64,000 nucleotides of DNA from positions 124,001-188,000 of the forward strand of contig CACISX010000003.1 in NCBI GenBank assembly GCA_902589455.1, written 5' to 3'. This DNA comes from an uncultured Pelagibacteraceae bacterium (GTDB lineage: Bacteria; Pseudomonadota; Alphaproteobacteria; Pelagibacterales; Pelagibacteraceae). The notes under the pieces were generated by a model. The model had not been told where the DNA came from, made no database searches, and worked only from the letters and a program-made list of their open reading frames with translations. Both the position numbers and the translations under genes were made by a program. Shown here one piece after another: positions 53,965-62,925 of this stretch; within the stretch, counting starts at the first letter, position 1; each line of letters starts with the position of its first letter.

Positions 53965-56070
53965 ATGAGCGGAACAGTCGAAACAATTTTATTATACACA
54001 ATTGGAGCTGGTTTATTATCTATCGTTTATGGATTTTTAACTGGTAAAAATATTCTAAATTCAAGCGCAGGAAACGCAAGAATGCAAGATATTGCATCTG
54101 CAATTCAAATTGGTGCAAAAGCATATTTAGCAAGACAATACAAAACTATTGCTATTGTTGGTGCTGTAGTTTTGGTAATTGTAAGTATTGCTTTTAGTCC
54201 ATTAGTAGGCCTTGGTTACTTAATAGGTGCTACTTTATCTGGAATTGCAGGATATGTAGGAATGTTAGTTTCTGTAGAAGCAAATGTAAGAACAGCAGAG
54301 GCATCTAGAAAAGGCTTAGCTCAAGGTCTTTCGGTTGCATTTAAATCTGGAGCTGTTACTGGAATGTTGGTTGCTGGTTTAGCATTATTATCTATAGCAG
54401 TTTATTATTATATATTGTTAAGATCTAACGTAGAAGAAAGAGAAATTGTAAATGCTTTAGTTGCTTTAGGTTTTGGTGCATCTTTAATTTCTATTTTCGC
54501 AAGATTAGGTGGTGGAATTTTTACAAAAGGTGCTGATGTTGGTGCTGATTTAGTCGGAAAAGTTGAGGCTGGAATTCCTGAAGATGATCCTAGAAACCCT
54601 GCTGTAATCGCAGATAATGTTGGTGACAACGTTGGAGACTGTGCGGGTATGGCTGCTGATTTATTTGAAACTTATGCGGTTACAATAGTTGCGACAATGG
54701 TATTATCTTCAATTTTCTTTGTTGGAGATTTAAATATGATGATTTACCCTTTAACAATTGGTGCAGCTTGTTTATTAACATCTATTGTTGGAACTTTTTT
54801 TGTTAAACTTGGAAAAAATAACAATGTAATGAATGCTTTATATAAAGGATTTATTGTTTCTGCAGCAACATCTTTAGTAATTTTATGGCCTGTTACAGAT
54901 CACGTTATTGGTTTTACAAATGAATATACAGTTAATGATAAAACATTTAATGGTATGGATCTTTATTATTGTGGAGTTATAGGTCTTGTAATTACTGGAT
55001 TATTAATTTGGATCACTGAATACTATACAGGAACAAGTTATAGACCAGTTAAATCTGTTGCGCTATCATCTACAACAGGTCACGGTACTAATGTTATTCA
55101 AGGTCTTGCAGTTTCTATGGAGGCAACAGCTGTACCAGCTTTAATAATTGTGGCTGGTATTTTAATTACAAACTCTATCGCTGGTCTTTTTGGAATAGCT
55201 ATAGCTGTTACTACTATGTTAGCTTTAGCTGGAATGGTAGTAGCTCTAGATGCGTATGGTCCAGTAACAGATAATGCTGGCGGTATTGCAGAAATGTCTA
55301 ATCTAGATAAAAAAGTTAGAAAAACAACTGATGCATTAGATGCTGTTGGAAACACAACTAAAGCTGTCACCAAAGGTTACGCAATAGGTTCTGCGGGATT
55401 AGGTGCACTTGTTTTATTTGCAGCTTATACAGAAGATATTAAGCATTTCTCTAAAGAAGCAGGTTCAGCATTAGAAGGTATTGTTGTTACTTTTGATTTA
55501 TCAAACCCTTACGTGGTTGTTGGATTACTAATAGGTGGAATGTTACCTTATTTATTTGGATCAATGGGTATGCAAGCAGTTGGTCGAGCTGGTGGAGCTG
55601 TAGTTGTTGAAGTTAGAAGACAATTCAAAAAATTTCCAGGCATCATGAAAAGAAAACAAAAACCAGATTATGCTAAATTAGTTGATTTATTAACAGTCGC
55701 AGCAATTAAAGAAATGATTATACCTTCTTTACTTCCAGTTCTTTCACCAGTTGTTCTTTATTTTATTATTTTATCTATAGGTGGACAAGTTGCTGCTTTA
55801 GCAGCAGTAGGAGCAATGCTTCTAGGAGTAATTATTACCGGTCTTTTTGTTGCTGTATCAATGACTGCTGGTGGCGGAGCTTGGGATAATGCAAAAAAAT
55901 ATATAGAAGATGGCAATCACGGCGGAAAAGGATCAGAAGCTCATAAAGCGGCAGTAACTGGAGACACGGTAGGTGATCCTTACAAAGATACAGCTGGTCC
56001 TGCAGTTAACCCAATGATTAAAATAACAAATATTGTAGCACTTTTACTATTAGCTGTTATCGCTGGCTAA
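53965..56070 (+). CDS. hppA: K+-independent H+-translocating pyrophosphatase
   Basis: 701 residues with about sixteen membrane segments. Substrate-site motif [39 protein letters not shown], and C-terminal [19 protein letters not shown] are intact. At the K+-sensitivity site the sequence is [10 protein letters not shown] with K466 and T469, the lysine form typical of K+-independent proton pumps. Couples hydrolysis of pyrophosphate (from biosynthesis) to proton export across the inner membrane, saving energy. Its 3' end overlaps the opposing bamE by 14 bp. Confidence 0.97.
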   Translation: MSGTVETILLYTIGAGLLSIVYGFLTGKNILNSSAGNARMQDIASAIQIGAKAYLARQYKTIAIVGAVVLVIVSIAFSPLVGLGYLIGATLSGIAGYVGMLVSVEANVRTAEASRKGLAQGLSVAFKSGAVTGMLVAGLALLSIAVYYYILLRSNVEEREIVNALVALGFGASLISIFARLGGGIFTKGADVGADLVGKVEAGIPEDDPRNPAVIADNVGDNVGDCAGMAADLFETYAVTIVATMVLSSIFFVGDLNMMIYPLTIGAACLLTSIVGTFFVKLGKNNNVMNALYKGFIVSAATSLVILWPVTDHVIGFTNEYTVNDKTFNGMDLYYCGVIGLVITGLLIWITEYYTGTSYRPVKSVALSSTTGHGTNVIQGLAVSMEATAVPALIIVAGILITNSIAGLFGIAIAVTTMLALAGMVVALDAYGPVTDNAGGIAEMSNLDKKVRKTTDALDAVGNTTKAVTKGYAIGSAGLGALVLFAAYTEDIKHFSKEAGSALEGIVVTFDLSNPYVVVGLLIGGMLPYLFGSMGMQAVGRAGGAVVVEVRRQFKKFPGIMKRKQKPDYAKLVDLLTVAAIKEMIIPSLLPVLSPVVLYFIILSIGGQVAALAAVGAMLLGVIITGLFVAVSMTAGGGAWDNAKKYIEDGNHGGKGSEAHKAAVTGDTVGDPYKDTAGPAVNPMIKITNIVALLLLAVIAG

Positions 56071-56542
56071 TTTCTTTACGTTTCTTGGCCCTCACACCCA
56101 GGGGGTCATTAACTTTTTGTCTTAAACTAGACATAAAGTCATAAATAAAAGAGTTTTTACTGAATATTTTTCCAGTTTCGTTCTTTGTAACCTTAATTTC
56201 ATTCATATCGTTTTTATCATAAAAATCCTTTTTTTTTAGAATTCCATATTTGTCTATTTCTAAAACCAAAACATTGTTTTCATAAATTTTCATCCTACCA
56301 AGGTTTTTAAGTTTTGACTGAGTTTGTTTTCTTTCTATATAAATCCATACATCATTATCAAATTTACTCTTAGTTGAAGGATTGCCTAAAGTTTTTCTAA
56401 TATCGTTTTTATTTGATTTATTAATTATAAGTGACGCTTGTTTTTTTTCTAAATAAGGAACGCCGTGATGCTTTACCACAGGTTTGAATGAACAATTTGA
56501 AACTATAAAAAAGATAAAAATAAGATATAATAATTTATTCAT
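56057..56542 (-). CDS. bamE: Outer membrane assembly lipoprotein BamE (SmpA/OmlA)
   Basis: 161 residues. A lipoprotein signal with lipobox IVSNC places the acylated cysteine at C17; the SmpA/OmlA domain follows ([29 protein letters not shown]). BamE supports the BAM complex that inserts outer-membrane proteins. Its start codon occupies 56540-56542 and overlaps the start codon of the divergent gene, so its promoter must lie inside that gene. Confidence 0.88.
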   Translation of the reverse strand: MNKLLYLIFIFFIVSNCSFKPVVKHHGVPYLEKKQASLIINKSNKNDIRKTLGNPSTKSKFDNDVWIYIERKQTQSKLKNLGRMKIYENNVLVLEIDKYGILKKKDFYDKNDMNEIKVTKNETGKIFSKNSFIYDFMSSLRQKVNDPLGVRAKKRKEISQR

Positions 56543-57008
56543 GAGCGAAAATTATCTATACATTTATAACAATTTAATAAATTTCACTAGAAATAAAGAA
56601 TTGTATAAAAATTTAAATAGAGAAGACAATTTTTCAGATAGATTAACTATATTTTTACTACATTTTTCTTTTTTTTTAAAAAATTTCAAAAGTGATGAAA
56701 ATAAGATTATTTTGCAAGAAATTTACGATTACAATTTTAAACAATTAGAGCTAAGTATAAGAGAAATTGGTTATGGAGATCAATCCATTAATAAGAAAAT
56801 GAAAGATTATATTAATCTATTTCATACGATGGTCTCCGAACTTCATTTTTGGGATAATTTAAACAGATCTGAAAAAGTAAACAAAATTTCATTTTTTTTA
56901 AGTGAATTTAGAAATATTGACGATTTACTTGATTATTTTGATAAATTTAACTCAAATTTATCAAAAAAAACTTTGAATTCTTATATAAAAAGTGTAATTA
57001 ACCCATAA
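56541..57008 (+). CDS. Ubiquinol-cytochrome c chaperone (CBP3) family protein
   Basis: 155 residues from the ATG at 56541 ([15 protein letters not shown]); an upstream in-frame ATG at 56484 lies within bamE and is unlikely. The central part ([19 protein letters not shown], then [19 protein letters not shown]) matches the CBP3/UPF0174 family that assists cytochrome bc1 assembly in mitochondria and Alphaproteobacteria. The neighbourhood bamE-CBP3-(DUF177)-rpmF-plsX is the usual alphaproteobacterial order, with DUF177 missing here. Confidence 0.8.
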   Translation: MSENYLYIYNNLINFTRNKELYKNLNREDNFSDRLTIFLLHFSFFLKNFKSDENKIILQEIYDYNFKQLELSIREIGYGDQSINKKMKDYINLFHTMVSELHFWDNLNRSEKVNKISFFLSEFRNIDDLLDYFDKFNSNLSKKTLNSYIKSVINP

Positions 57009-57010
57009 TT

Positions 57011-57193
57011 ATGGCAGTTCCTAAACGAAAACAAACACCTTCAAGAACTGGGATGAGAAGAGCTCAGACAATGAAATTTTCAACCAAGAATATAGTTGAA
57101 GACAAAAAATCAGGTGAATATAGACTTTCTCATCATCTTGATCTTAAAACTGGCATCTATAAGGGAAGACAAGTTTTAGACCCAAAAGAATAG
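57011..57193 (+). CDS. rpmF: 50S ribosomal protein L32
   Basis: 60 residues beginning [19 protein letters not shown], the L32 hallmark. There are no cysteines in the later part, so it is the zinc-free form. Two bases after the CBP3-like gene. Conserved linkage with plsX ties ribosome and fatty acid genes, seen across Bacteria. Confidence 0.96.
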   Translation: MAVPKRKQTPSRTGMRRAQTMKFSTKNIVEDKKSGEYRLSHHLDLKTGIYKGRQVLDPKE

Positions 57194-57195
57194 TA

Positions 57196-57201
57196 TATAA
57201 T
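57196..57201 (+). promoter_or_regulatory. Consensus -10 element directly before plsX
   Basis: TATAAT lies in the 14-bp gap after rpmF and ends six bases before the plsX ATG, so a transcript from it would be leaderless. No clear -35. plsX may also be read through from rpmF. Confidence 0.35.
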
Positions 57202-57207
57202 CTTTAA

Positions 57208-58209
57208 ATGTCAGATTTAATTAAAATTGCAGTAGATGCAATGGGCGGTGATGGTTCACCTAAAAAAATAATTGATGGTATAATTTTTAACCATCGATCA
57301 AATAAAGAAAATTTTTTTAAAATTTTTGGTGATGAAGAAAAGATAAAAAAAATATTAACTAATAAAATTTCAAATGAATTTTATGAAATCATTCACACTA
57401 AAAAAGTTATTAAAAGCACTGATAGTCCTTTAGAGGGAGCAAAACGAGGTAAAGATACAAGTATGTGGTTAGCTGTTCAAAGTGTTAAAGATAGAGAAGC
57501 TGATATAGTTATATCTGCAGGTAACACAGGAGCTTTATTGGTAGTTTCTAAATTAAATTTAAAAATGATTGAAAATATAGATAAGCCAGCCTTATCTGCG
57601 CTATGGCCAAATAAACAAGGGATGAGTGTTGTGCTTGATTTGGGAGCTAATATTGAATGTAGTTCTAAAAATTTATTAGATTTTTCAATTATGGGAGCAT
57701 CGTTATATACTTCTTTATATCCAAACGACAAACCTAAGGTAGCTTTATTAAATATAGGCTCAGAGGAATTAAAAGGTAACGAAATAATTAAAGAAACTTA
57801 TCAATTATTAAATGAAAAAAAATCAATAAATTATGATTTCTTAGGATATATAGAAGGTAATCACCTTATGGATGGTGAAGTTAATGTAATTGTATCGGAT
57901 GGATTTACTGGCAACGTTGCTCTTAAGACTGCTGAAGGTACAGCAAATTTTATAACAAGTGAATTAAAAAAAACTATGACGAATAATTTATTAGGAAAAA
58001 TTTCATCTCTTTTAAATATTTCTAATTTAAAAAAATTTAAAAAAAGGTTAGATCCAAGATTATATAATGGAGCAATATTTATTGGTCTGGACTCTCCAGT
58101 TGTAAAAAGCCATGGAGGGACAGATTATATTGGTTTTTCAAATTCATTAGATGTTTGTCATAGAATTGTTAAAGGGAATTTGATAAAAAAGATAAAACAG
58201 AATATTTAA
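57208..58209 (+). CDS. plsX: Phosphate acyltransferase PlsX
   Basis: 333 residues starting IKIAVDAMGGDGSPKKIIDG, with VISAGNTGALLVVSKL and VIVSDGFTGNVALKTAEG. Converts acyl-ACP to acyl-phosphate, the substrate of PlsY (encoded at 20818-21396). In most relatives fabH follows; here ihfA starts one base after the stop, so fabH is missing from this locus. Confidence 0.97.
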   Translation: MSDLIKIAVDAMGGDGSPKKIIDGIIFNHRSNKENFFKIFGDEEKIKKILTNKISNEFYEIIHTKKVIKSTDSPLEGAKRGKDTSMWLAVQSVKDREADIVISAGNTGALLVVSKLNLKMIENIDKPALSALWPNKQGMSVVLDLGANIECSSKNLLDFSIMGASLYTSLYPNDKPKVALLNIGSEELKGNEIIKETYQLLNEKKSINYDFLGYIEGNHLMDGEVNVIVSDGFTGNVALKTAEGTANFITSELKKTMTNNLLGKISSLLNISNLKKFKKRLDPRLYNGAIFIGLDSPVVKSHGGTDYIGFSNSLDVCHRIVKGNLIKKIKQNI

Positions 58210-58210
58210 T

Positions 58211-58510
58211 ATGAGAATAAATTTAACTAAAAAAGATTTAGTTAATATAGTTTACATGCAGTTAGGTTTTTCAAAAAAAATTTCAGAGAATCTGATAGAA
58301 GATTTTTTTGCTAAAATTTTATTAAATATTAAAAACGAAAAAAAATTAAAATTATCCAAATTTGGAACTTTTTCATTAAGACAGAAAAAATCAAGAATTG
58401 GAAGAAATCCTAAAACTAAAGAGACTAAAATAATTAAGAGTAGAGAAGTAGTTTTGTTTAAACCATCTAAAGAATTTAAAGCTTTTGTAAATTTAAAAGA
58501 CAATGGATAA
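58211..58510 (+). CDS. ihfA: Integration host factor alpha subunit / HU-family DNA-binding protein
   Basis: 99 residues. N-terminal LTKKDLVNIVYMQLGFSKK and the DNA-intercalating arm LSKFGTFSLRQKKSRIGRNP belong to the IHF/HU family; position after plsX and before a MerR regulator favours IHF-alpha. Bends DNA as a heterodimer with IHF-beta. Overlaps the next gene by eight bases. Confidence 0.9.
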   Translation: MRINLTKKDLVNIVYMQLGFSKKISENLIEDFFAKILLNIKNEKKLKLSKFGTFSLRQKKSRIGRNPKTKETKIIKSREVVLFKPSKEFKAFVNLKDNG

Positions 58511-58874
58511 ATCAGATAGTGCTTATAAAACTATTGGAGAAGTTGCTAAAATTCTAGATTTTAAGGTTAATGAAAAAGGCATTTTGCCAACACATGTTAT
58601 TAGATTTTGGGAAAGTCAATTTAAACAAATTAAACCAAAAATATTCAATTCTAATCGAAGATATTATGATGAAAAAACAATAAATCTTCTTAAAAAAGTC
58701 AAATATCTTCTTAAAGATAAAGGTATGACTATAAATGGAGTCAAAAAAATATTAAATTATGACGATTCTTTAAAGCTTGACGAAATAGCAGATAAATCTA
58801 TAAGAACTGATAATTTAAAAAATAAATTACAAAAAATTTCAAACAAATTAAAAAATTTAAAAAAACTTAAATAA
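58503..58874 (+). CDS. MerR family transcriptional regulator
   Basis: 123 residues. The MerR helix-turn-helix (YKTIGEVAKILDFKVNEKG, then THVIRFWESQFKQIKP and NRRYYDEKTINLLKKVKYLL) is complete; the C-terminal part is a short lysine-rich helix with no metal- or drug-binding cysteines. It resembles the MerR-like proteins that follow ihfA in Proteobacteria, whose targets are unknown. Confidence 0.9.
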   Translation: MDKSDSAYKTIGEVAKILDFKVNEKGILPTHVIRFWESQFKQIKPKIFNSNRRYYDEKTINLLKKVKYLLKDKGMTINGVKKILNYDDSLKLDEIADKSIRTDNLKNKLQKISNKLKNLKKLK

Positions 58875-59066
58875 ATGGCAAAGAAAACACATGTTAAAGT
58901 TAGAATGGTTCCAGAAGCCAAACCTGACAGTTCTTTTTTTTATTATGTAAAAAAACCAGCTGGTGGTGAAAAAGCAAAAGTTAAACTTTCAGCAAAAAAA
59001 TACAATCCCGATACAAGAAAACATGAAATGTTTGTGGAAAAAAAGCTTCCACCGCATAGTAAGTAA
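58875..59066 (+). CDS. rpmG: 50S ribosomal protein L33
   Basis: 63 residues, slightly longer than the usual 50-56. FFYYVKKPAGGEKAKVKLS and AKKYNPDTRKHEMFVEKKLP fit L33, zinc-free form. Begins directly after the MerR gene and abuts the opposing chorismate mutase gene stop-to-stop. Confidence 0.92.
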   Translation: MAKKTHVKVRMVPEAKPDSSFFYYVKKPAGGEKAKVKLSAKKYNPDTRKHEMFVEKKLPPHSK

Positions 59067-59357
59067 TTACTTTTTTTTAAAGTTTCTTTTTTCGTAATCG
59101 ATATAAGACAAAATCATATTTTTCCATATTCTATTAGTAATTTTAGGATCAATTTTTAGTTTTTTTGATTTTAAATGAATTTTTTTTAGAATAAAATTAA
59201 TTCGTTTTTTATCTACGATTTCTTTTTTAAATTCTTTAAGTTTTAAAACCTCATTAACAAGATTTGTTCTATATTTAATTAAAGATAATAGCTTATTATC
59301 TAATTTATCTAATTTAGATCTTATTATTTCTAATTTTTTTTTGTTTTTTGGCGACAT
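59067..59357 (-). CDS. Chorismate mutase (AroQ type, stand-alone)
   Basis: 96 residues, all alpha-helical. IRSKLDKLDNKLLSLIKYRT followed by VNEVLKLKEFKKEIVDKKR gives the AroQ helix 1 pattern with the arginine and lysine that grip chorismate. Converts chorismate to prephenate for Phe/Tyr synthesis. It is not fused to prephenate dehydratase or dehydrogenase. Divergent from ctaA over 43 bp. Confidence 0.85.
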   Translation of the reverse strand: MSPKNKKKLEIIRSKLDKLDNKLLSLIKYRTNLVNEVLKLKEFKKEIVDKKRINFILKKIHLKSKKLKIDPKITNRIWKNMILSYIDYEKRNFKKK

Positions 59358-59400
59358 TTAATTTATTGGTTTAATTAATAATTATTATATTTATCTATTC

Positions 59401-60426
59401 ATGTACAGACAGAATTATTCTTTAAATTATCAATTAAAATTATGGATGATCATTTTATTATTGATGATCGTACTTATTATTTTAGTCGGGGGTCTTACTA
59501 GATTAACTGATTCTGGGCTATCAATTACAAACTGGGAACTTTTTGTTGGATTATTGCCTCCATTAACAAATGAAAAATGGATAGAATATTTTGATCTGTA
59601 TAAAACAATACCTGAATTTAAAGAACAAAATTTTAATATGACTTTAAATGAATTTAAAATTATTTTTTGGTGGGAATGGGCACATCGTCAACTAGGTAGA
59701 TTAATCGGTTTAACTGTTCTTTTACCGATGATCTATTTTTCACTTAAGAATGGTTTTTGGATTTTAAAAGAATATTCAATAATTTTTTTCTTAATATGTT
59801 TTCAAGGATTTATTGGATGGTATATGGTTTCAAGTGGATTGATTGATAGAGTTGATGTTAGTCATTATAGATTATCACTACATTTATTTACTGCGTTTGT
59901 CATTTTATCTATTATATTTTGGAAATATTTAAGTCTAACTGATGTAAAAATTAATCAAATTAATATTAAATTAATCTCAATTAAATTCTTTCTTTTATTA
60001 TTATTTTTACAATTAATAATTGGAGCATTTGTTTCGGGAATGGATGCAGGGAAAATTTATAATACTTGGCCTTTAATGGGTTCATCATACTTTCCTGATG
60101 ACAGTGTGATTACTGATTTTTTTAATCTAGCAGTATTTGATGATCAATCACTTGTTCAATTTATTCATAGAAATTTAGCATACTTAATTGTCATAATATA
60201 TTTTTACATACTTTATTTTGTTTTAAAAAATGGAAATACAAATTTAAAAATCCCAATTTTTGTTATTGGAATAGCTTTATTGTTTCAAATTTTTTTGGGA
60301 GTTCTTACAATTATATCTGGAGTAAAAATGCTTTATGCATCTCTACACCAAATAAATTCTATTTTAATAATACTTTCAACTTTGTATTTTCTTTATATTA
60401 CCAAATATAAAGAGAATATTTATTAG
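59401..60426 (+). CDS. ctaA: Heme A synthase (COX15/CtaA)
   Basis: 341 residues with about eight membrane segments. LVGGLTRLTDSGLSITNWE and the haem-ligand histidines in WEWAHRQLGRLIGL, DVSHYRLSLHLF, QFIHRNLAYLIV and SLHQINSIL are the CtaA pattern. Oxidises haem O to haem A for cytochrome aa3 oxidase. Stands alone, convergent with metY across 29 bp. Confidence 0.96.
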   Translation: MYRQNYSLNYQLKLWMIILLLMIVLIILVGGLTRLTDSGLSITNWELFVGLLPPLTNEKWIEYFDLYKTIPEFKEQNFNMTLNEFKIIFWWEWAHRQLGRLIGLTVLLPMIYFSLKNGFWILKEYSIIFFLICFQGFIGWYMVSSGLIDRVDVSHYRLSLHLFTAFVILSIIFWKYLSLTDVKINQINIKLISIKFFLLLLFLQLIIGAFVSGMDAGKIYNTWPLMGSSYFPDDSVITDFFNLAVFDDQSLVQFIHRNLAYLIVIIYFYILYFVLKNGNTNLKIPIFVIGIALLFQIFLGVLTIISGVKMLYASLHQINSILIILSTLYFLYITKYKENIY

Positions 60427-60455
60427 TTTCTACTTGTTGACTCTTAAATTTTAAA

Positions 60456-61784
60456 TTAACCCACAGCTTTTAAGTTACCTTTTGAAGATTTATTTAACGC
60501 TTGATCTAAATCTTCAACAATATCATCGATGTGTTCAATACCTATACAAAGTCTTACATAACTTTGTGTAACTCCTGATGCAGCAAGCTCTTTCTCATTT
60601 AATTGACTATGAGTAGTACTAGCAGGGTGAATTGCCAAGCTTCTAGCATCACCAATATTTGCAACATGATAAAACATCTTTAAAGATTCTATGAACTTTT
60701 TACCAGCTTCAATTCCACCCTTTAGCTCGATACCGACCATTGGACCGTTTCCACCTTTAAGATACTTTGTTGCTCTTTCAGCAATATGTTTATCATGTTC
60801 AGTAGAATAGATGACCTTTGATACTTCTTTATGTTTCTTGAGGAAGTCAACAACATGCTCAGCATTAGAACAGTGTTGTTTCATCCTTAAAGCGACTGTT
60901 TCAAGACCCTGAATTATTGCAAACGCATTATCTGGAGCTAAGGCTGATCCTAAGTCTCTCAATAAACAAACTCTTGCTCTAACTGCGAATGGCACATTAG
61001 CACCAGTTAACTCTGGTACAGCTTTTCCCCAAATTACACCGCCATAACTTGCATCCGGTTCATTAAATAATGGTTGTCTTTTAGGATCTGCTGTCCAATC
61101 AAAGTTACCACTATCAACTATACTTCCAGCTACAGCTGTTCCATGTCCACCTATGTATTTTGTAAGTGAATGTATAACTATAGCAGCACCATGTTCAATT
61201 GGCTTACAAATTACAGGTGAAGCGGTGTTATCCATTATTAACGGTATATTATACTTTCTTCCAATGTCAGAAACTTCCTTAATAGGAAAGACTCTTAAAT
61301 ATGGATTTGGTAAAGTTTCACCATAAAAGGCTCTAGTTTTATCATCTATCAATTTTTCAAAGTTTTCAGGATTTTTTGGATCTGCGTATCTTATCTCTAT
61401 ACCAAGTTTACTAAGTGTATGCGTGAATAAAGATACAGTTCCACCATAAAGATCAGTTGAGCTAACTATATTATCACCAGCTTGAGCTACATTTAATATA
61501 GCAAAAGTTGATGCTGTTTGCCCTGAGGAAACAGTTAAACATGCTAATCCTCCCTCTAATGCAGCCACTCTTTTTTCTAGCACATCATTTGTTGGGTTCA
61601 TAATACGAGTATAGATATTGCCAAACTCTTTAAGAGCGAAAAGGTTAGCAGCATGTTCTGTATTATTAAATTGATATGATGTTGTTCTATAAATTGGAAC
61701 AGCTACAGCATTTGTTGATGGATCACTTCTATAGTCGCCTCCATGTATGGCTATAGTTTCAGGATTGTTTCTTTTTTTACTCAT
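60456..61784 (-). CDS. metY: O-acetylhomoserine aminocarboxypropyltransferase (sulfhydrylase)
   Basis: 442 residues of the Cys/Met metabolism PLP family. PLP lysine K209 sits in IVIHSLTKYIGGHG; YRTTSYQFNNTEHAANLF and SSGQTASTFAILNVAQAGDN are typical of MetY. Forms homocysteine from O-acetylhomoserine and sulfide. Preceded by AGGAG and by a SAM-V riboswitch, indicating repression when SAM is plentiful. SAR11 depends on reduced sulfur, consistent with direct sulfhydrylation. Confidence 0.95.
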   Translation of the reverse strand: MSKKRNNPETIAIHGGDYRSDPSTNAVAVPIYRTTSYQFNNTEHAANLFALKEFGNIYTRIMNPTNDVLEKRVAALEGGLACLTVSSGQTASTFAILNVAQAGDNIVSSTDLYGGTVSLFTHTLSKLGIEIRYADPKNPENFEKLIDDKTRAFYGETLPNPYLRVFPIKEVSDIGRKYNIPLIMDNTASPVICKPIEHGAAIVIHSLTKYIGGHGTAVAGSIVDSGNFDWTADPKRQPLFNEPDASYGGVIWGKAVPELTGANVPFAVRARVCLLRDLGSALAPDNAFAIIQGLETVALRMKQHCSNAEHVVDFLKKHKEVSKVIYSTEHDKHIAERATKYLKGGNGPMVGIELKGGIEAGKKFIESLKMFYHVANIGDARSLAIHPASTTHSQLNEKELAASGVTQSYVRLCIGIEHIDDIVEDLDQALNKSSKGNLKAVG

Positions 61785-61800
61785 TTTTACTCCTTTTTTA

Positions 61801-61849
61801 GTGCTTTAACATTATGTAAGGCGCACAATAAAGTTCAAATGCCTACCGA
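61801..61849 (-). promoter_or_regulatory. SAM-V riboswitch controlling metY
   Basis: Reading the - strand from 61849, GTAGGCATTTGAACTTTATT is followed by GTGCGCCTTACATAATG, then TTAAAGCACT and the ribosome binding site AAGGAG before the metY ATG at 61784. AGGC pairs with GCCT and GTGC with GCAC, an H-type pseudoknot. The GGCATTTGA/TGCGCCTTACA core is that of SAM-V, a class reported from marine bacteria including Pelagibacter, where it sits before metY. SAM binding would stabilise the knot next to the ribosome binding site and lower translation. Confidence 0.85.
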
Positions 61850-61955
61850 TTATTTTGATATGAAATTCCATTTTAGCAGTTATATGCCCGCAATAGGATC
61901 AAATCGGCATTAAATTAATATCAAAATACCTCAATTTTGCAAGTTAAATATAAAA

Positions 61956-61983
61956 TTGACTTTGAAATATTTAATAGTATTAA
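61956..61983 (+). promoter_or_regulatory. Promoter for rplM-rpsI
   Basis: TTGACT (61956-61961) and TATTAA (61978-61983) are 16 bp apart, the same -35 and spacing as the rpsM promoter at 9441. Predicted start is around 61990, only a few bases before the ATG at 61994, so the leader would be nearly absent. Assigned by eye. Confidence 0.5.
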
Positions 61984-61993
61984 TCCTGGCACT

Positions 61994-62452
61994 ATGACAA
62001 AATTCTTAAAAAAAGATCAAGTAACATCATCATGGTATGAGATCGATGCAAAAAATGCAGTTGTTGGCAGATTAGCAACTGTTGTTTCTAATATTATAAG
62101 AGGTAAGAATAAAACTACTTATACTCCGCATATGGATGATGGTGATTTTGTAGTTGTTAAGAATATTGAGCAAGCTAAATTTACAGGAAAAAAATTTCAA
62201 GACAAAAAATATTACAGACACACAGGGCATCCAGGTGGAATAAAGGTTACTACTCCTGAGAAACTTAATGAAAAAAAACCTGGTGAAACTTTAAAAATGG
62301 CAGTTAAGAGAATGTTGCCAGGTGGTGTTTTAGGTCGAAAACAATTAACTAAATTAAAAATTTACGCAGGTAATGAGCATCCACATTCTGCTCAAAATCC
62401 AACGGTAATAGAATTAGATAAATTAAATACTAAAAATATTGTTAGAAACTGA
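61994..62452 (+). CDS. rplM: 50S ribosomal protein L13
   Basis: 152 residues from the ATG at 61994; the frame is open upstream to 61937 but conservation begins just after this ATG (SSWYEIDAKNAVVGRLATVV). RGKNKTTYTPHMDDGDFVVV and VKRMLPGGVLGRKQLTKLKI complete the L13 pattern. Early 50S assembly protein. Followed one base later by rpsI, its universal partner. Confidence 0.97.
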   Translation: MTKFLKKDQVTSSWYEIDAKNAVVGRLATVVSNIIRGKNKTTYTPHMDDGDFVVVKNIEQAKFTGKKFQDKKYYRHTGHPGGIKVTTPEKLNEKKPGETLKMAVKRMLPGGVLGRKQLTKLKIYAGNEHPHSAQNPTVIELDKLNTKNIVRN

Positions 62453-62453
62453 T

Positions 62454-62891
62454 ATGGAAAATACTCAATCAACTATAAAAGCTCCTAAATTAAAATTAGA
62501 CTTCAAAGATAGCAAATATGCTACAGGTAGAAGAAAAACATCAATAGCAAAAGTTTGGTTGAAAAAAGGTTCTGGTAAAATTTATGTAAATGGCAAATTA
62601 TTTAGCGAATATTTTGCTGATGAAACTCATAAGATGCAAATTATAAGACCTTTTGAAATTATAAATCAAGCAACAGATTATGATGTTAGATGCAGTGTAA
62701 AAGGAGGTGGACCTACAGGTCAAGCAGGTGCAATGGTTCATGGTATTTCAAAAGCATTGGTATTATTTGATGAAAATTTAAAAGCTACCTTAAAAACAGA
62801 GAAACTTACTACCAGGGACTCAAGAGCAGTTGAAAGAAAAAAACCAGGTAGAAGGAAAGCTAGAAGAAGCTTCCAATTCTCTAAAAGATAA
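62454..62891 (+). CDS. rpsI: 30S ribosomal protein S9
   Basis: 145 residues from the ATG at 62454, one base after the rplM stop; an ATG at 62439 in frame inside rplM adds five residues. YATGRRKTSIAKVWLKKGSG and the tail KKPGRRKARRSFQFSKR, which reaches the P-site tRNA, are canonical. A short N-terminal extension precedes the core. Confidence 0.97.
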   Translation: MENTQSTIKAPKLKLDFKDSKYATGRRKTSIAKVWLKKGSGKIYVNGKLFSEYFADETHKMQIIRPFEIINQATDYDVRCSVKGGGPTGQAGAMVHGISKALVLFDENLKATLKTEKLTTRDSRAVERKKPGRRKARRSFQFSKR

Positions 62892-62911
62892 TTTTTTTTT
62901 TAATTTTTAAC

Positions 62912-62920
62912 TGTTATAAT
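62912..62920 (+). promoter_or_regulatory. Extended -10 promoter for argC, candidate leaderless start
   Basis: TGTTATAAT, a perfect extended -10, ends five bases before the argC ATG at 62926. Transcription would begin at the start codon. The 34-bp gap otherwise holds a T-rich tract and no Shine-Dalgarno. Confidence 0.5.
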
Positions 62921-62925
62921 ATAAA

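Noticed and set aside
54408..55373. Open frames on the - strand inside hppA
   Set aside because: They are antisense shadows of a highly conserved gene, with no ribosome binding site and no family similarity.
59061..59078. AAGTAATTACTT palindrome followed by T8 as a terminator between rpmG and aroQ
   Set aside because: The stem is at most four A/T-rich pairs across the rpmG stop codon; in DNA of this composition such patterns are expected by chance.
62853..62905. Intrinsic terminator after rpsI
   Set aside because: GGAAAGCT and AGCTTCC near the end of rpsI can pair with one bulged A, but the T tract starts about 17 bases after the stem, too far for an intrinsic terminator.
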